DNA of 64,000 nucleotides, taken from contig MEDZ01000005.1 in the NCBI GenBank assembly GCA_001724275.1, positions 1 through 64,000 on the forward strand, in the 5' to 3' direction. Position numbers and translations under genes: made by a program. Positions 34,812 to 44,117 of the stretch are shown piece by piece. The stretch is from Gemmatimonadetes bacterium SCN 70-22. GTDB lineage: Bacteria > Gemmatimonadota > Gemmatimonadetes > Gemmatimonadales > Gemmatimonadaceae. The notes below the pieces were generated by a model, which had not been told where the DNA came from, did no database searches, and worked only from the letters and a program-made list of their open reading frames with translations. Positions within the stretch are counted from its first letter, which is position 1; every line of letters starts with the position of its first letter.

Positions 34812-35456
34812 ACCAGCATGGGCCGATGAGAGACGCCCTGCGGCACGATTCCGAGCCATGCGGCGGCCTCGGATCGTTCCTGCGGTGACGCCGCGCCGGC
34901 GGCGCGGATTTTACGCTGACTAAAGAATAACCCCGACTGCCCGACATGCGCCAGTCGGCTGGTATTCACGCCTGCGGCGAGCGCCGTCTGGGTGGAGGTG
35001 CAGGCGGCTTCTTGGTGGGTCATGGAGGTTTCCGCCATCTGGCCCACCTTCATCCTGACCATCCTGCCGGTCTGCTCATTGTGCCTCATCACGGCGCCAT
35101 TCGTCACCGTCTTCGCCGGGAGCGCCGGCGTGAACCCGACGCGAGACTCCGGCTCGTGCCGGCACGCAAGCAGAAGGTGCGAGTCATAGGTGAATGGAGC
35201 GAAAGCGGCGGGGGCCCGATGCTGACGCCACCCTTCGGCTGGGCTCGAGGGCGGATCGTCTCCTCGCAGGTGGAGGGCGAAGCATGGTGCCTTTACAACG
35301 CATCGAGTGTACGCGCCGCATGAAATGCGTCTGCCGGGAGGCGGCATGAACCTACGCCCACCCCGAACAACACCTTGCGCGGGAAGCCGCGGGCGATGAG
35401 ACTCGCGCATCGCCCAAGGCAGTCAACGGTCTAGCCGGCTGCGGCCATGCTCCAGC
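34812..35456. other. Intergenic, no supported gene
   Basis: This is about 645 bp between the divergently read CopC-CopD gene and the nuclease-like gene. Minus- and plus-strand frames exist, one with a single hydrophobic stretch near 35020-35130, but none has family features. An AT-richer patch near 34910-34935 may hold the CopC-CopD promoter. Confidence 0.4.
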
Positions 35457-36875
35457 GTGGTCCTGCAGTGCATTGAGTCCGCACGCCTGTCGTTGCCTGC
35501 TCTTCGATTCCCCACGTTCCCGGAACATCCCGTGTCTTCCACCGTCGCCCGCGACGACGAGCCAACACCCGCCGACGCGGCACTTCGTACGCTCATTGCC
35601 CGATGGCGGGACGATCCGGGCGGCACCTACCGCTCATGGTTCCTCTGGGAGGAGCGCCTCAAGAACTTCCGCTCCATCCGCCGGGGCATCACCGAGGTGG
35701 TGGCGGAGATCGAGATCGGGACGTTCGGCAATGCCTACCGCGGGTCTGCCCTCGAGACAGTCGTACATTCCGTGGCTGAGCAGCGGCAGCTCTTCAAGGG
35801 GGCCGATCACGCGTGGCTGTGGAAGCCGAAGCTGCGCATTCCCGACATCTACGAGCACCCCGACAACCAGCGCGCCTTCGGCCGCTTCCTCGACACCTGC
35901 GCCTGTTGCTCCACGGAGGCGCAGGTCCTGACCGCCATTCGGCGGCTCGACGAGCGCGCGATCAAGGGGCTGGGCCCCGCCGCGGCGAACCTGCTCTATT
36001 TCCTGCACCCGACGCTCGTCCCGCCGTTCAACACGGCGATCGTGAACGGGTACAACGCCCTCACCGGCGCCCGGGTAAAGCTCGGCCGCTGGGACGAGTA
36101 CCTGGCGATGCGCGAGGGCGTCCTCCGGCTGAACGCTCAACATCGCGACCTGTTATCCAACGACCTGGGCGCCATCGCCGGGCTCCTGTTCGATGTTGGG
36201 AGCGGCCGGTACGCCGCGCCGCCGCGCGGCATCGCCGCGGCGGCGGCGGCGGAGCGAGCTAAGTGGGAAGCGGACCTCGCGCGCGTTCGCGACGAAGGGG
36301 CGAAGTCGGCGAGGGCGCTCGCCATCGCCCGCGAGGGTGATCGTACACACACCGAGGTGCAGGGGTGGCTTCGAGATCTCGGACACGCGCTCGGCTACGA
36401 GGTGTGGGTGGCGGCGAACGATCGGGCCAGACCGTGCGGCGACGGCCGCCTGAGTGACGGGTGTCTCGAGACACTCCCACCGGCCGTGGCAGGCGCGCCG
36501 GGCGCGGACGCCATCCGGCTCATCGACGTGCTCTGGCTGGAGCGGCCTGATACTGCAGTCGCCGACGACGGCCGCGTAGCGGCAGCCTTCGAGGTCGAGC
36601 ACACGACCTCGATCTACTCGGGCATCGTGCGCTTGCTGGACCTCGCGCTCGGTGTCCCCGACCATGCGGTACGCGGGCTCTTTCTCGTCGCGCCGGACGA
36701 CCGCGAGCACGAGGTCCGCGCGCAGCTCGCCCGGCCGGCCTTCAGCCGCGTCGCCGATCTCTCCGTGCGCTTCCTGCCGTATGGCGAGCTGGAGGCGCAC
36801 CGGCACGCCATGGGGCGCTTCGGGCACGGGCTGAAGGCGGTCGAGGCGGTCGCGCGAGCGTTGACCCGACCGTAG
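35457..36875 (+). CDS. PD-(D/E)XK-like nuclease-fold protein, orphan
   Basis: The product is 472 residues from GTG 35457; GTG 35532 (VSSTVARDDEP) also fits. The N-terminal half (FRSIRRGITEVVAEIEIGTFGNAYRG, LGPAAANLLYFLHPTLVPPFNTAIVNGYNAL) looks like a conserved helical domain I cannot name. The C-terminal third has IRLIDVLWLERPD followed by AAAFEVEHTTSIYSGIVRLLDLAL, a D...ExE arrangement found in restriction-endonuclease-like folds, with V-F/L-V-A-P-D-D-R further on. No methylase or helicase partner is nearby. It is possibly a solitary restriction or defence nuclease. Assignment is by fold pattern only. Confidence 0.55.
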   Translation: MVLQCIESARLSLPALRFPTFPEHPVSSTVARDDEPTPADAALRTLIARWRDDPGGTYRSWFLWEERLKNFRSIRRGITEVVAEIEIGTFGNAYRGSALETVVHSVAEQRQLFKGADHAWLWKPKLRIPDIYEHPDNQRAFGRFLDTCACCSTEAQVLTAIRRLDERAIKGLGPAAANLLYFLHPTLVPPFNTAIVNGYNALTGARVKLGRWDEYLAMREGVLRLNAQHRDLLSNDLGAIAGLLFDVGSGRYAAPPRGIAAAAAAERAKWEADLARVRDEGAKSARALAIAREGDRTHTEVQGWLRDLGHALGYEVWVAANDRARPCGDGRLSDGCLETLPPAVAGAPGADAIRLIDVLWLERPDTAVADDGRVAAAFEVEHTTSIYSGIVRLLDLALGVPDHAVRGLFLVAPDDREHEVRAQLARPAFSRVADLSVRFLPYGELEAHRHAMGRFGHGLKAVEAVARALTRP

Positions 36876-37121
36876 ACCGGGAGACTGGCCGACGACTGCG
36901 GCGGCGCATCGACCGAGCAACCGCTCTCAGAGATCCAGCCTTGTTGCCGATGGCACGGCTGAATACGATTCGTGCACGTTTTATGCTGCGTGCAGTACAC
37001 CCGGACGAAGCCGAATGACGCGGTGGCAACGCAACCGGGCCGCGTTAGGTGCTCGACGCCCGTGTGTCCACCGATCCGGAGCCGAGCCCTCCCACGTGGA
37101 CATTCTCCTACCGATGAGATC

Positions 37122-39095
37122 ATGAAGGACCACCTGAGCGACCGATTGGAGGCCGCCGCACGCGCGCCGCTGTCGCGCCGCCGATTCCTGCAATCGACCA
37201 GTGCCCTCGGGCTGCTCGCCGGCGCCGAGGCGCTGCTGCCCAGTTACGCGCGTACGGCGCCCAACGGACGCGCGGCGCAGCCACTCCAGCCACGGATGAT
37301 CGATGGGGTCGCCGTGTACGACCTGGCGATCGCCGAGACGCCGTTCGAGATCGCGGGGCGTCGCACGACGGCGGTCACCATCAACGGAACCGTCCCGGGT
37401 CCGCTCCTCCAGCTCCGCGAGGGGCAGGAGACGATCCTCCGTGTGTCCAATCGGCTGAAGGAGGATACCTCCATCCACTGGCACGGTGTGCTTCTGCCGC
37501 CAGAGATGGATGGCGTACCCGGCGTGAGCTTTCCCGGCATCGTTGCGGGCTCGACATTCGAGTACCGATTCCCTCTGAAGCAGTACGGCTCCTATTGGTA
37601 CCACAGCCACTCGGGTCTTCAGGAGCAGCTCGGTCACTACGGGCCGCTCGTCATCGAGCCTCAGGATGGCTACCCGTACCAGTTCGACCGGGAGTATTTC
37701 GTCGTGCTCTCGGACTGGACGTTCGAGAACCCATACCGCGTGCTGGAGAAGCTCAAGAAGCAGCCGGACTACTACAACTTCCAGAAGCGCACAGTCTTCG
37801 ACTTTTTTGGGGACGTCGCGAAGCGCGGCTTCAGGTCCACTGTTCGGGATCGACTCATGTGGGCGGGAATGCGCATGAACCCGACGGACCTCAACGACGT
37901 CACCGGCGCCACCTACACGTACCTGGTGAACGGGATGGCGCCCGTCTCGAACTGGACGGGGCTCTTCCGTCCGGGCGAGCGCGTGCTGCTGCACTTCGTC
38001 AACGCCGCGGCGGCCACCTACTTCGACGTGCGCATCCCGGGGCTGCCGATGACGCTCGTTCAGGCGAGCGGCCAGTACGTGCAGCCGGTGGAGACGGACG
38101 AGTTCCGCATCGAGATCGCGCAGACGTTCGACGTGATCGTCGAGCCGACGGAGGATCGCGCCTACACCGTGTTCGCCGAGTCCATGGACCGCAGCGGTTA
38201 CGCGCGCGGCACACTGGCGCCGCGCGAGGGGATGAGCGCCGAGGTACCGCCCCGCCGCCCGCGCCCCGTGCTCACCATGGCCGACATGGGTATGGACCAC
38301 GACGAAATGGCAGGCATGGACCACAGCCAGATGCCGGGAATGGGGCAGACGCCGCCGACGGCGGACACGGCGCGGAGCGCGGCCGCCCCACGCGACACCA
38401 GCGCGATGACCGATCACGCTGGGCACGACATGAATGCCATGGCCAAGGCCGAGACAGTCGACCAAGCGAAGTACGCGATCGCCGGCATCGTGCGGACGAG
38501 TGGGCTCCGTTCCCCCGGCACGGTGCCGGGCATGCTCGAACACGAGGCGAACAGGCACGGCCCCGGCAACGCCGCCGTGCCGATGATGGTGCAAAGCCGT
38601 CTCTCGGAGCCCGGCCTCGGCCTCGGCGACGACGGGTGGCGCGTGCTCCGGTATACCGACGTGCGCGCGCTGAAGCCGCGTCCGGACTTCCGCGCTCCCG
38701 AGCGGGAGATCGAGCTGCACCTGACTGGCAACATGGAGCGTTTCATGTGGTCGATCGACGGCGTCGCGTTCAAGGACAGCGAGCCGATCCGTTTCAAGTA
38801 CGGCGAGCGACTGCGGTTCACCATGGTAAACGACACCATGATGAACCATCCGATGCACCTGCACGGGATGTGGATGGAGCTGGAGAACGGCCACGGCGAG
38901 CTGATCCCGCGCGTGCACACGGTAAACGTGAAGCCTGCCGAGCGTCTCTCCCTGCTGATCACGGCCGATGCGCCGGGGATGTGGGCTTTCCACTGCCACA
39001 TCCTCTATCACATGGAAGTGGGAATGTTTCGCGTGGTCGAGGTCTCGCAGCCGGGGCAGCCCCGAACCACGGAGCAACACCACCATGAGAGCTGA
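37122..39095 (+). CDS. copA: CopA-type multicopper oxidase, Tat-exported
   Basis: The product is 657 residues from ATG 37122. Tat signal L-S-R-R-R-F-L-Q is followed by hydrophobic ALGLLAGAEALL. Copper sites are intact: HWHG, WYHSHSG, H-P-M-H-L-H-G and H-C-H-I-L-Y-H-M-E-V-G-M. The loop between contains Met/His runs (MADMGMDHDEMAGMDHSQMPGM, DHAGHDMNAMAK) as in PcoA/CopA. It oxidises Cu(I) to Cu(II) in the periplasm. It overlaps CopB by 11 bp (39085-39095), forming a copAB pair. Confidence 0.94.
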   Translation: MKDHLSDRLEAAARAPLSRRRFLQSTSALGLLAGAEALLPSYARTAPNGRAAQPLQPRMIDGVAVYDLAIAETPFEIAGRRTTAVTINGTVPGPLLQLREGQETILRVSNRLKEDTSIHWHGVLLPPEMDGVPGVSFPGIVAGSTFEYRFPLKQYGSYWYHSHSGLQEQLGHYGPLVIEPQDGYPYQFDREYFVVLSDWTFENPYRVLEKLKKQPDYYNFQKRTVFDFFGDVAKRGFRSTVRDRLMWAGMRMNPTDLNDVTGATYTYLVNGMAPVSNWTGLFRPGERVLLHFVNAAAATYFDVRIPGLPMTLVQASGQYVQPVETDEFRIEIAQTFDVIVEPTEDRAYTVFAESMDRSGYARGTLAPREGMSAEVPPRRPRPVLTMADMGMDHDEMAGMDHSQMPGMGQTPPTADTARSAAAPRDTSAMTDHAGHDMNAMAKAETVDQAKYAIAGIVRTSGLRSPGTVPGMLEHEANRHGPGNAAVPMMVQSRLSEPGLGLGDDGWRVLRYTDVRALKPRPDFRAPEREIELHLTGNMERFMWSIDGVAFKDSEPIRFKYGERLRFTMVNDTMMNHPMHLHGMWMELENGHGELIPRVHTVNVKPAERLSLLITADAPGMWAFHCHILYHMEVGMFRVVEVSQPGQPRTTEQHHHES

Positions 39096-39867
39096 ACTGT
39101 TCCGACGGTTGGTCCGTCGCGTACGCTCCGCAGCCGTAGTGCTCGGGTCGCTGCTTCTGACCCTTCCCGGCCGCGCTGACGCACAGGGCATCGGGCTGAA
39201 GCACCTGCTGGAGATGATGGACTGGGGACGGGAGACCTACGTCCTGGCCGAGGTGCTGGAATTCGCGCCGGACGGCGTGGGCCGGCCCGTGCGCTACGAT
39301 CTGCTGGGCTGGGCCGGGGGCGCCTCCAACCGTCTCTGGGCCAAGGCGGACGGCGAGCACGGCACGCGCAACGGCGGCGGGGAGATGGAGGTCCAGCTAC
39401 TCTACGGCCGGCTGCTCACACCCTGGTGGGACGGACAGGTCGGCGCGAAGGTGGACACCCACTACGGCGAGGGGAGCACGAGCACCCGCACCTCGCTCGC
39501 GCTCGGTGTCCAGGGACTGGCGCCGGGCTGGTTCGAGGTGGAGCCCACGCTCTTCGTCAGCCAGGACGGTGACGTCTCCGCGAGCCTGGAGGCGTCGTAC
39601 GACCTGCTGTTCACGCAGCGCCTGGTGCTCCAGCCGCGCCTCGAGACGAGTGTCGCCCTCCAGGAGGTGCCGGAGTTCGGCGTCGGGTCCGGCTTCAACG
39701 ACGTCGAGCTCGGCATGCGGATGCGCTATGAAATCCGGCGTGAGTTCGCCCCCTACCTCGGCTTCTCGTGGGCCCGCCGGCTCGGAGGCACGGCGGACCT
39801 CGCCCACGCGTCGGGCGAGCCGGTGCGCGAGTTCTCCCTCGTGGCCGGGGTGCGGCTTTGGCGCTGA
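39085..39867 (+). CDS. copB: CopB outer-membrane copper resistance protein
   Basis: The product is 260 residues from ATG 39085. Signal peptide LGSLLLTLPGRADAQ precedes a beta-barrel (GEMEVQLLYGRLLTPWWDGQVGAKVDTHYG, EVPEFGVGSGFNDVELGMRMRYEIRREFAPYLGFSWARRLG) ending in L-V-A-G-V-R-L-W, the aromatic C-terminal outer-membrane signature. It lacks the long Met-rich N-terminus of classical CopB/PcoB, so it is at the short end of the family. It overlaps copA and is followed by a strong terminator. Confidence 0.9.
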   Translation: MRAELFRRLVRRVRSAAVVLGSLLLTLPGRADAQGIGLKHLLEMMDWGRETYVLAEVLEFAPDGVGRPVRYDLLGWAGGASNRLWAKADGEHGTRNGGGEMEVQLLYGRLLTPWWDGQVGAKVDTHYGEGSTSTRTSLALGVQGLAPGWFEVEPTLFVSQDGDVSASLEASYDLLFTQRLVLQPRLETSVALQEVPEFGVGSGFNDVELGMRMRYEIRREFAPYLGFSWARRLGGTADLAHASGEPVREFSLVAGVRLWR

Positions 39868-39894
39868 GCGACGCCGAGCGTCGGGGAATCCCTT

Positions 39895-39926
39895 GCCGGC
39901 CAGCGGGCTGCCACCCGCTGGCCGGC
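39895..39926 (+). terminator. Rho-independent terminator after copAB
   Basis: GCCGGCCAGCGGG and CCCGCTGGCCGGC form a perfect 13-bp stem around CTGCCA, followed by TGCTTTTAT. It lies 27 bp after the CopB stop. Confidence 0.85.
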
Positions 39927-39979
39927 TGCTTTTATCTGTCATAAACTCGGGTGCGACCCAGCGCCGTCGTCGAGTGACG

Positions 39980-41701
39980 ATGCGGTTCTGGTTGGACGAG
40001 CCGGACCAGCGCAGGACGCGAGGCCGCGAGACACCGGAGGAGATCGTGACGGGCGCATCCGCAGGACGGACGGCTAGGCAGCTGAGGGCGGAGCGGCGCA
40101 CCGCGCCAGACTCTGGCATGACAGCGACGCTGCGCTCGGCACCCCGCCTGGGCCGGATCCTGCGGGTGCTCGCGCGCCACGGTTTCATCGGCGCCGTCCG
40201 CGGCGAGCGGCACTGGCCGTCCCCGGCGCAGGCGCGCGAGGCGCTGGAGGAGCTCGGCGTCGTCTTCCTCAAGTTCGGCCAGGTGCTCGCCATGCGGCGA
40301 GACCTCCTGCCGGCGGCGTACATCGACGAGTTGGAGCGCCTGCACGATCGGCTCCCGCCGATGCCGGACGCCGAGGTCCGTGCCACCATCGAAACGGAGC
40401 TCGGCGGCACCGTCGAGGAGCTGTTCGGCTCGTTCGAGGGCGAGCCGCTCGCGGCGGCGACGATCGCGCAGGTGCACGTCGCGACGCTGGCCGACGGCCG
40501 TGCCGTGGTCGTAAAGGTGCGCCGGGGCGGCCTGTCCGAGCGGATCGCCGAGGACACCGCGACGCTTGCATACCTGGCGGCGCTCACCGAGCAGTTGGCA
40601 CCGCGGTTCCGCTCGCTCGACCTCGTAGGGATGGTGCGCGAGTTCCGCCAGAGCCTGCGTCGCGAGACCGACCTCGCCCGCGAGGGCCAGACGATCCGCC
40701 GCTTCCGCGCGGCGCTGGCGGACGTGGACGGCGTGTGGATCCCGGACGTCGTGTCGGAGCGCACGACGAGCGCGGTGCTGACGCTGGAGCACTCGCCGGG
40801 CGTTCGCATCGACCGGTACGCGGAGGAGCACCCGGCGGCAGGGCCGACGCTGGCGCGGCAGCTCGCCACGCTGGTGCTGTACCAGGTGTTCGAGACCGGC
40901 CTGTTCCACGCTGACCCGCACCCCGGCAACGTGTTCGTGCTGCCGGACGGGCGGCTCTGCCTGCACGACTTCGGCATGATCGGCGAGCTCGACGAGCCGC
41001 TGCGGGAGGGGCTCACGCGGCTCCTGGACGCCGTCGTGCGCGGCGACGCGCGGGTCGCGACGGACACGTACCTGGAGCTGGGGCTCGTCGGCGACGACGT
41101 CGACCGGCCGGCGCTCGAGGCCGATCTGGCGGCGCTGCTCCGAGACGTGCGGGAGCGATCGCTGGCGGAGATCTCGGTGGGGAACGCGCTCGCATCGCTC
41201 CTGCGGGTGGGGAGCCAGCATCGCGTGCGGAACCCGGGCGAGCTGCTCCTGCTCGCCCGGGCGTTCCTCCTCGCCGAGGCGGTCATGCGCCGGCTCGACC
41301 CTCAGCTCGACGTGCTGGAGGTCTTCCGGGGCCAGGTCGCGCGGCTCGCCCTCCGCCGGTACTCGCCGGAGCGGCTGCTACGGGACGGACGGCAGCTCAC
41401 CCGCGACCTCGAACGCGTGGCGCGCGAGGCGCCGGCCGACGTGCGACGAACGCTCCGGCGCCTCGCCGACGGCGACCTCGGCCGGGTACATGCGCCGGAG
41501 CTCACCGCGCTCGGGCAGCGCGCGAGCCGGAACCTCGAGAGGCTCACGGGCGCGGTCGCGTCCGCGGCGCTCGTCGTCGCCGGAGCCATGCTCGTGATGG
41601 TGGACGGTTGGCACCGCATCGCCGGCGATGTGCTCCTCGCCGTGGGCGTGGTGGGGACTCTCGCCACCGCGCTTGGCGCCCTCCGGAGGCGGCGCTCGTG
41701 A
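39980..41701 (+). CDS. ABC1/UbiB/ADCK-family protein kinase-like
   Basis: The product is 573 residues. Motifs of the family are present: K-F-G-Q (VFLKFGQVLAMRRDLLP), the Ala-rich loop A-A-A-T-I-A-Q-V-H, V-V-V-K-V-R, H-A-D-P-H-P-G-N and D-F-G-M-I-G. The C-terminus has two membrane helices (VASAALVVAGAMLVMVDGW, DVLLAVGVVGTLATALGAL). UbiB relatives support quinone synthesis or lipid handling; the substrate here is unknown. It precedes a two-component pair with a 105-bp gap. Confidence 0.9.
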   Translation: MRFWLDEPDQRRTRGRETPEEIVTGASAGRTARQLRAERRTAPDSGMTATLRSAPRLGRILRVLARHGFIGAVRGERHWPSPAQAREALEELGVVFLKFGQVLAMRRDLLPAAYIDELERLHDRLPPMPDAEVRATIETELGGTVEELFGSFEGEPLAAATIAQVHVATLADGRAVVVKVRRGGLSERIAEDTATLAYLAALTEQLAPRFRSLDLVGMVREFRQSLRRETDLAREGQTIRRFRAALADVDGVWIPDVVSERTTSAVLTLEHSPGVRIDRYAEEHPAAGPTLARQLATLVLYQVFETGLFHADPHPGNVFVLPDGRLCLHDFGMIGELDEPLREGLTRLLDAVVRGDARVATDTYLELGLVGDDVDRPALEADLAALLRDVRERSLAEISVGNALASLLRVGSQHRVRNPGELLLLARAFLLAEAVMRRLDPQLDVLEVFRGQVARLALRRYSPERLLRDGRQLTRDLERVAREAPADVRRTLRRLADGDLGRVHAPELTALGQRASRNLERLTGAVASAALVVAGAMLVMVDGWHRIAGDVLLAVGVVGTLATALGALRRRRS

Positions 41702-41806
41702 GGCGGCCGCTTGGCGGACGGCGACCGGGCAGCACCCGACGTGCGGCAGCGCGCCGGCGTTGGCTGCCATGCCGGCCCGAATGATCAACCGAAAGAGGTG
41801 AACGAC

Positions 41807-42481
41807 ATGCCACGCATCCTCGTGATCGACGACGACCCGACCGTGACCAGCGTGCTGAAGCGCGGGCTGGCCTACGAGGGATTCATCGTGGACACGGCTG
41901 CTACCGGCGCGCAGGGGCTCGCCATCGCTCGCGATCACGCACCCGACCTCGTGATCCTCGACGTCATGTTGCCGGGGCTCGACGGCTTCCAGGTACTCGA
42001 GCGCCTGCGGAACGCCGACGCGGAACTGCCCGTCATGATGCTCACGGCGCGCGACGCACCGGCCGACGAGGTGCGCGGCCTGCGTCAGGGCGCCGACGAC
42101 TATGTCATCAAGCCATTCACTCTCGAGGTGCTCGCGGCGCGCGTCAAGGCGCTGCTCCGCCGCCGCGAGCAAGACGCCCCGGAGGTGCTACGCTTCGCCG
42201 ACCTGAGCCTCGACACCGGCACGCGTCGCGCGTTACGGACTGTGCGCGACATCGAGCTCACGGCCACGGAATACGAGGTGCTGCGGCAGTTCCTGCTCCA
42301 CCCACGTCGCGTCCTGCCCAAGCACTTCCTCATGGACCGCGTGTGGGGCTACGACATGGAGGGAAGCTCGAACGTGCTGGAGGTCTACGTCAAGCAGCTC
42401 CGGCAGAAGCTCGAGGCGGGCGGCGAACCGCGACTCATCCACACATTCCGCGGCGCGGGGTACGTGCTACGCGAGACGTGA
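41807..42481 (+). CDS. OmpR/PhoB-family response regulator
   Basis: The product is 224 residues from ATG 41807, with AGAGGTG upstream. The receiver domain has DDD near residue 9, phospho-acceptor Asp in L-V-I-L-D-V-M-L-P-G, Thr (MMLTARDA) and Lys (YVIKPF). A winged-helix domain follows (ELTATEYEVLRQFLLHPRRVLPKHFLMDRVWGYD, VYVKQLRQKLEAGGEPRLIHTFRGAGYVL). It pairs with the downstream kinase. The context suggests envelope or metal stress. Confidence 0.95.
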   Translation: MPRILVIDDDPTVTSVLKRGLAYEGFIVDTAATGAQGLAIARDHAPDLVILDVMLPGLDGFQVLERLRNADAELPVMMLTARDAPADEVRGLRQGADDYVIKPFTLEVLAARVKALLRRREQDAPEVLRFADLSLDTGTRRALRTVRDIELTATEYEVLRQFLLHPRRVLPKHFLMDRVWGYDMEGSSNVLEVYVKQLRQKLEAGGEPRLIHTFRGAGYVLRET

Positions 42482-42515
42482 GGAGCAAGAGCAGTCGGCC
42501 ACGGGAGCACATCCC

Positions 42516-43949
42516 GTGACCATGTCGCTTCGGCTGCGGCTCGCGCTCTGGTACTGCGCCCTTACTGGCGCGGTCGTCGTCCTCGTGTGCGTCTACAGTT
42601 ATGCTGTCCACAGCCGGGCGCACTACGACGAGCTCGACGCGTCGCTGCGGAGCGCTACCCGCTACGTCGCCGCGGAGCTCGGCGGCGCCCGCAGCGACGC
42701 CGAGCGAGCCCGGATCACCTCGAGCGCGCACCGGCTTGGGACCGGAGTCCAGATGTACCGGGCCGACGACCGACGGCAGACGCTTCTGCCGACGGCGCCG
42801 GCAATCGACGTCGACGTCGGGGCGGTGCTCGCCGGGCCACCACGGGCCGCCTATCCCGCCGTCGCCGCGCTCGCCCCCGCGCTCCACCCGGCGGAGCACG
42901 GCCCAGGCGCCTTCGGACTCATGCGAGGAGCCGACGGGGGACGGTGGCGCGTGTTCGTCCTGCCAGACACCACGCCGGACGGGACGCCGCACTACCTGGC
43001 GACGGCGCTCTCGCTCGCCCACCTCGATGCCTCGGTCCGGCAGTTCGCGCGCCTCATGGCTGTCATGGCCGTCCTCGGCTGCGCGCTCACCTTTGTGGCC
43101 GGCTGGCTCATCGCCGGCCGGGCGCTCCGACCGGTCGCGCTCCTCACCGCGACCGCGCACGACATTGCGCAGTCGCGCATGTTCTCGCGGCGCGTGACCG
43201 TCGGCGCCCCGCGCGACGAGCTGGGCCGCCTCGCCATGACGTTCAACGAGATGCTCGGCAGCCTCGAACAGGCGTATGCCGCCCAGCAACGCTTCGTCTC
43301 CGACGCCTCGCATGAGCTGCGCGCACCCATCACGGCCATTCAGGCCAACCTGGAGCTGCTGCGGCGCCATGTCGCCATGCCGACGTCGGAGCGGGAGCAA
43401 GCGGTGGCCGAGGCGTACGCCGAGTCGGCGCGGCTCGCCCGCCTGGTTGCGGATCTCTTGGCGATGGCCCGGGCCGACGCGGGCGTGCCGATGCGTCGCG
43501 AGCGTGTGGAGCTGGATCGGATGTTGATGACCGTGCTCGGCGAGGTACGGCACCTCGCACGCGGCCAGCGGCTCGAGATCGAAGCCATCGAGCCGGTGGT
43601 CGTCCTGGGCGACCCCGACCGTCTCACCCAGCTCCTCATCATCCCGCTCGACAATGCGCTCCGTTACACGCCCCGGAACGGGCGCGTCGGCGTGGTGCTT
43701 CGCCGGCAGAGCGGTGTTGTCGAGGTCAGCGTCCGTGACACGGGCATCGGGATCACCGCGGACGATCTGCCGCACGTCTTCGATCGATTCTACCGCGCCG
43801 ACCCGGCGCGCACCCGCGATCCGGGCGGCACGGGCCTCGGGCTCGGCATCGCCCGCTGGATCGCCGAGCAGCACGGCGGCACCATTGCCCTTGCGAGCGC
43901 ACCGGGGCAAGGGACGACGGTCAGCATCCGCCTACCCACGGTCGCGTGA
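42516..43949 (+). CDS. Membrane sensor histidine kinase paired with the response regulator
   Basis: The product is 477 residues. GTG 42516 or ATG 42522 gives the start. TM1 (LALWYCALTGAVVVLVCVYSYAV) precedes a periplasmic domain of about 140 residues, then TM2 (LMAVMAVLGCALTFVAGWLIAG), HAMP, and HisKA with H in S-D-A-S-H-E-L-R-A-P-I-T-A. HATPase follows with N-A-L-R-Y-T-P, D-T-G-I-G-I and G-T-G-L-G-L-G. The arrangement is that of CusS/TcrY-like kinases. The ligand is unknown. Confidence 0.94.
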   Translation: MTMSLRLRLALWYCALTGAVVVLVCVYSYAVHSRAHYDELDASLRSATRYVAAELGGARSDAERARITSSAHRLGTGVQMYRADDRRQTLLPTAPAIDVDVGAVLAGPPRAAYPAVAALAPALHPAEHGPGAFGLMRGADGGRWRVFVLPDTTPDGTPHYLATALSLAHLDASVRQFARLMAVMAVLGCALTFVAGWLIAGRALRPVALLTATAHDIAQSRMFSRRVTVGAPRDELGRLAMTFNEMLGSLEQAYAAQQRFVSDASHELRAPITAIQANLELLRRHVAMPTSEREQAVAEAYAESARLARLVADLLAMARADAGVPMRRERVELDRMLMTVLGEVRHLARGQRLEIEAIEPVVVLGDPDRLTQLLIIPLDNALRYTPRNGRVGVVLRRQSGVVEVSVRDTGIGITADDLPHVFDRFYRADPARTRDPGGTGLGLGIARWIAEQHGGTIALASAPGQGTTVSIRLPTVA

Positions 43950-44117
43950 CGACGGATCGGCCACGCCCGGGCCCGCCCACCTCACAATCCACCACGGGCT
44001 GCGGCGTCGGCGCGGCTTTCAGTGCTTCCTCAGCGTGCATTCAGCGTGCGAGTGAACCTTTCGCCCATCGACTGGCCGCCACTCGCACAGTCCGTCCCAC
44101 CCTTCTGCAGGAGCAGG

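Noticed and set aside
34992-35189. Small membrane protein ORF
   Set aside because: It has a single hydrophobic run without ribosome binding site support or family pattern.
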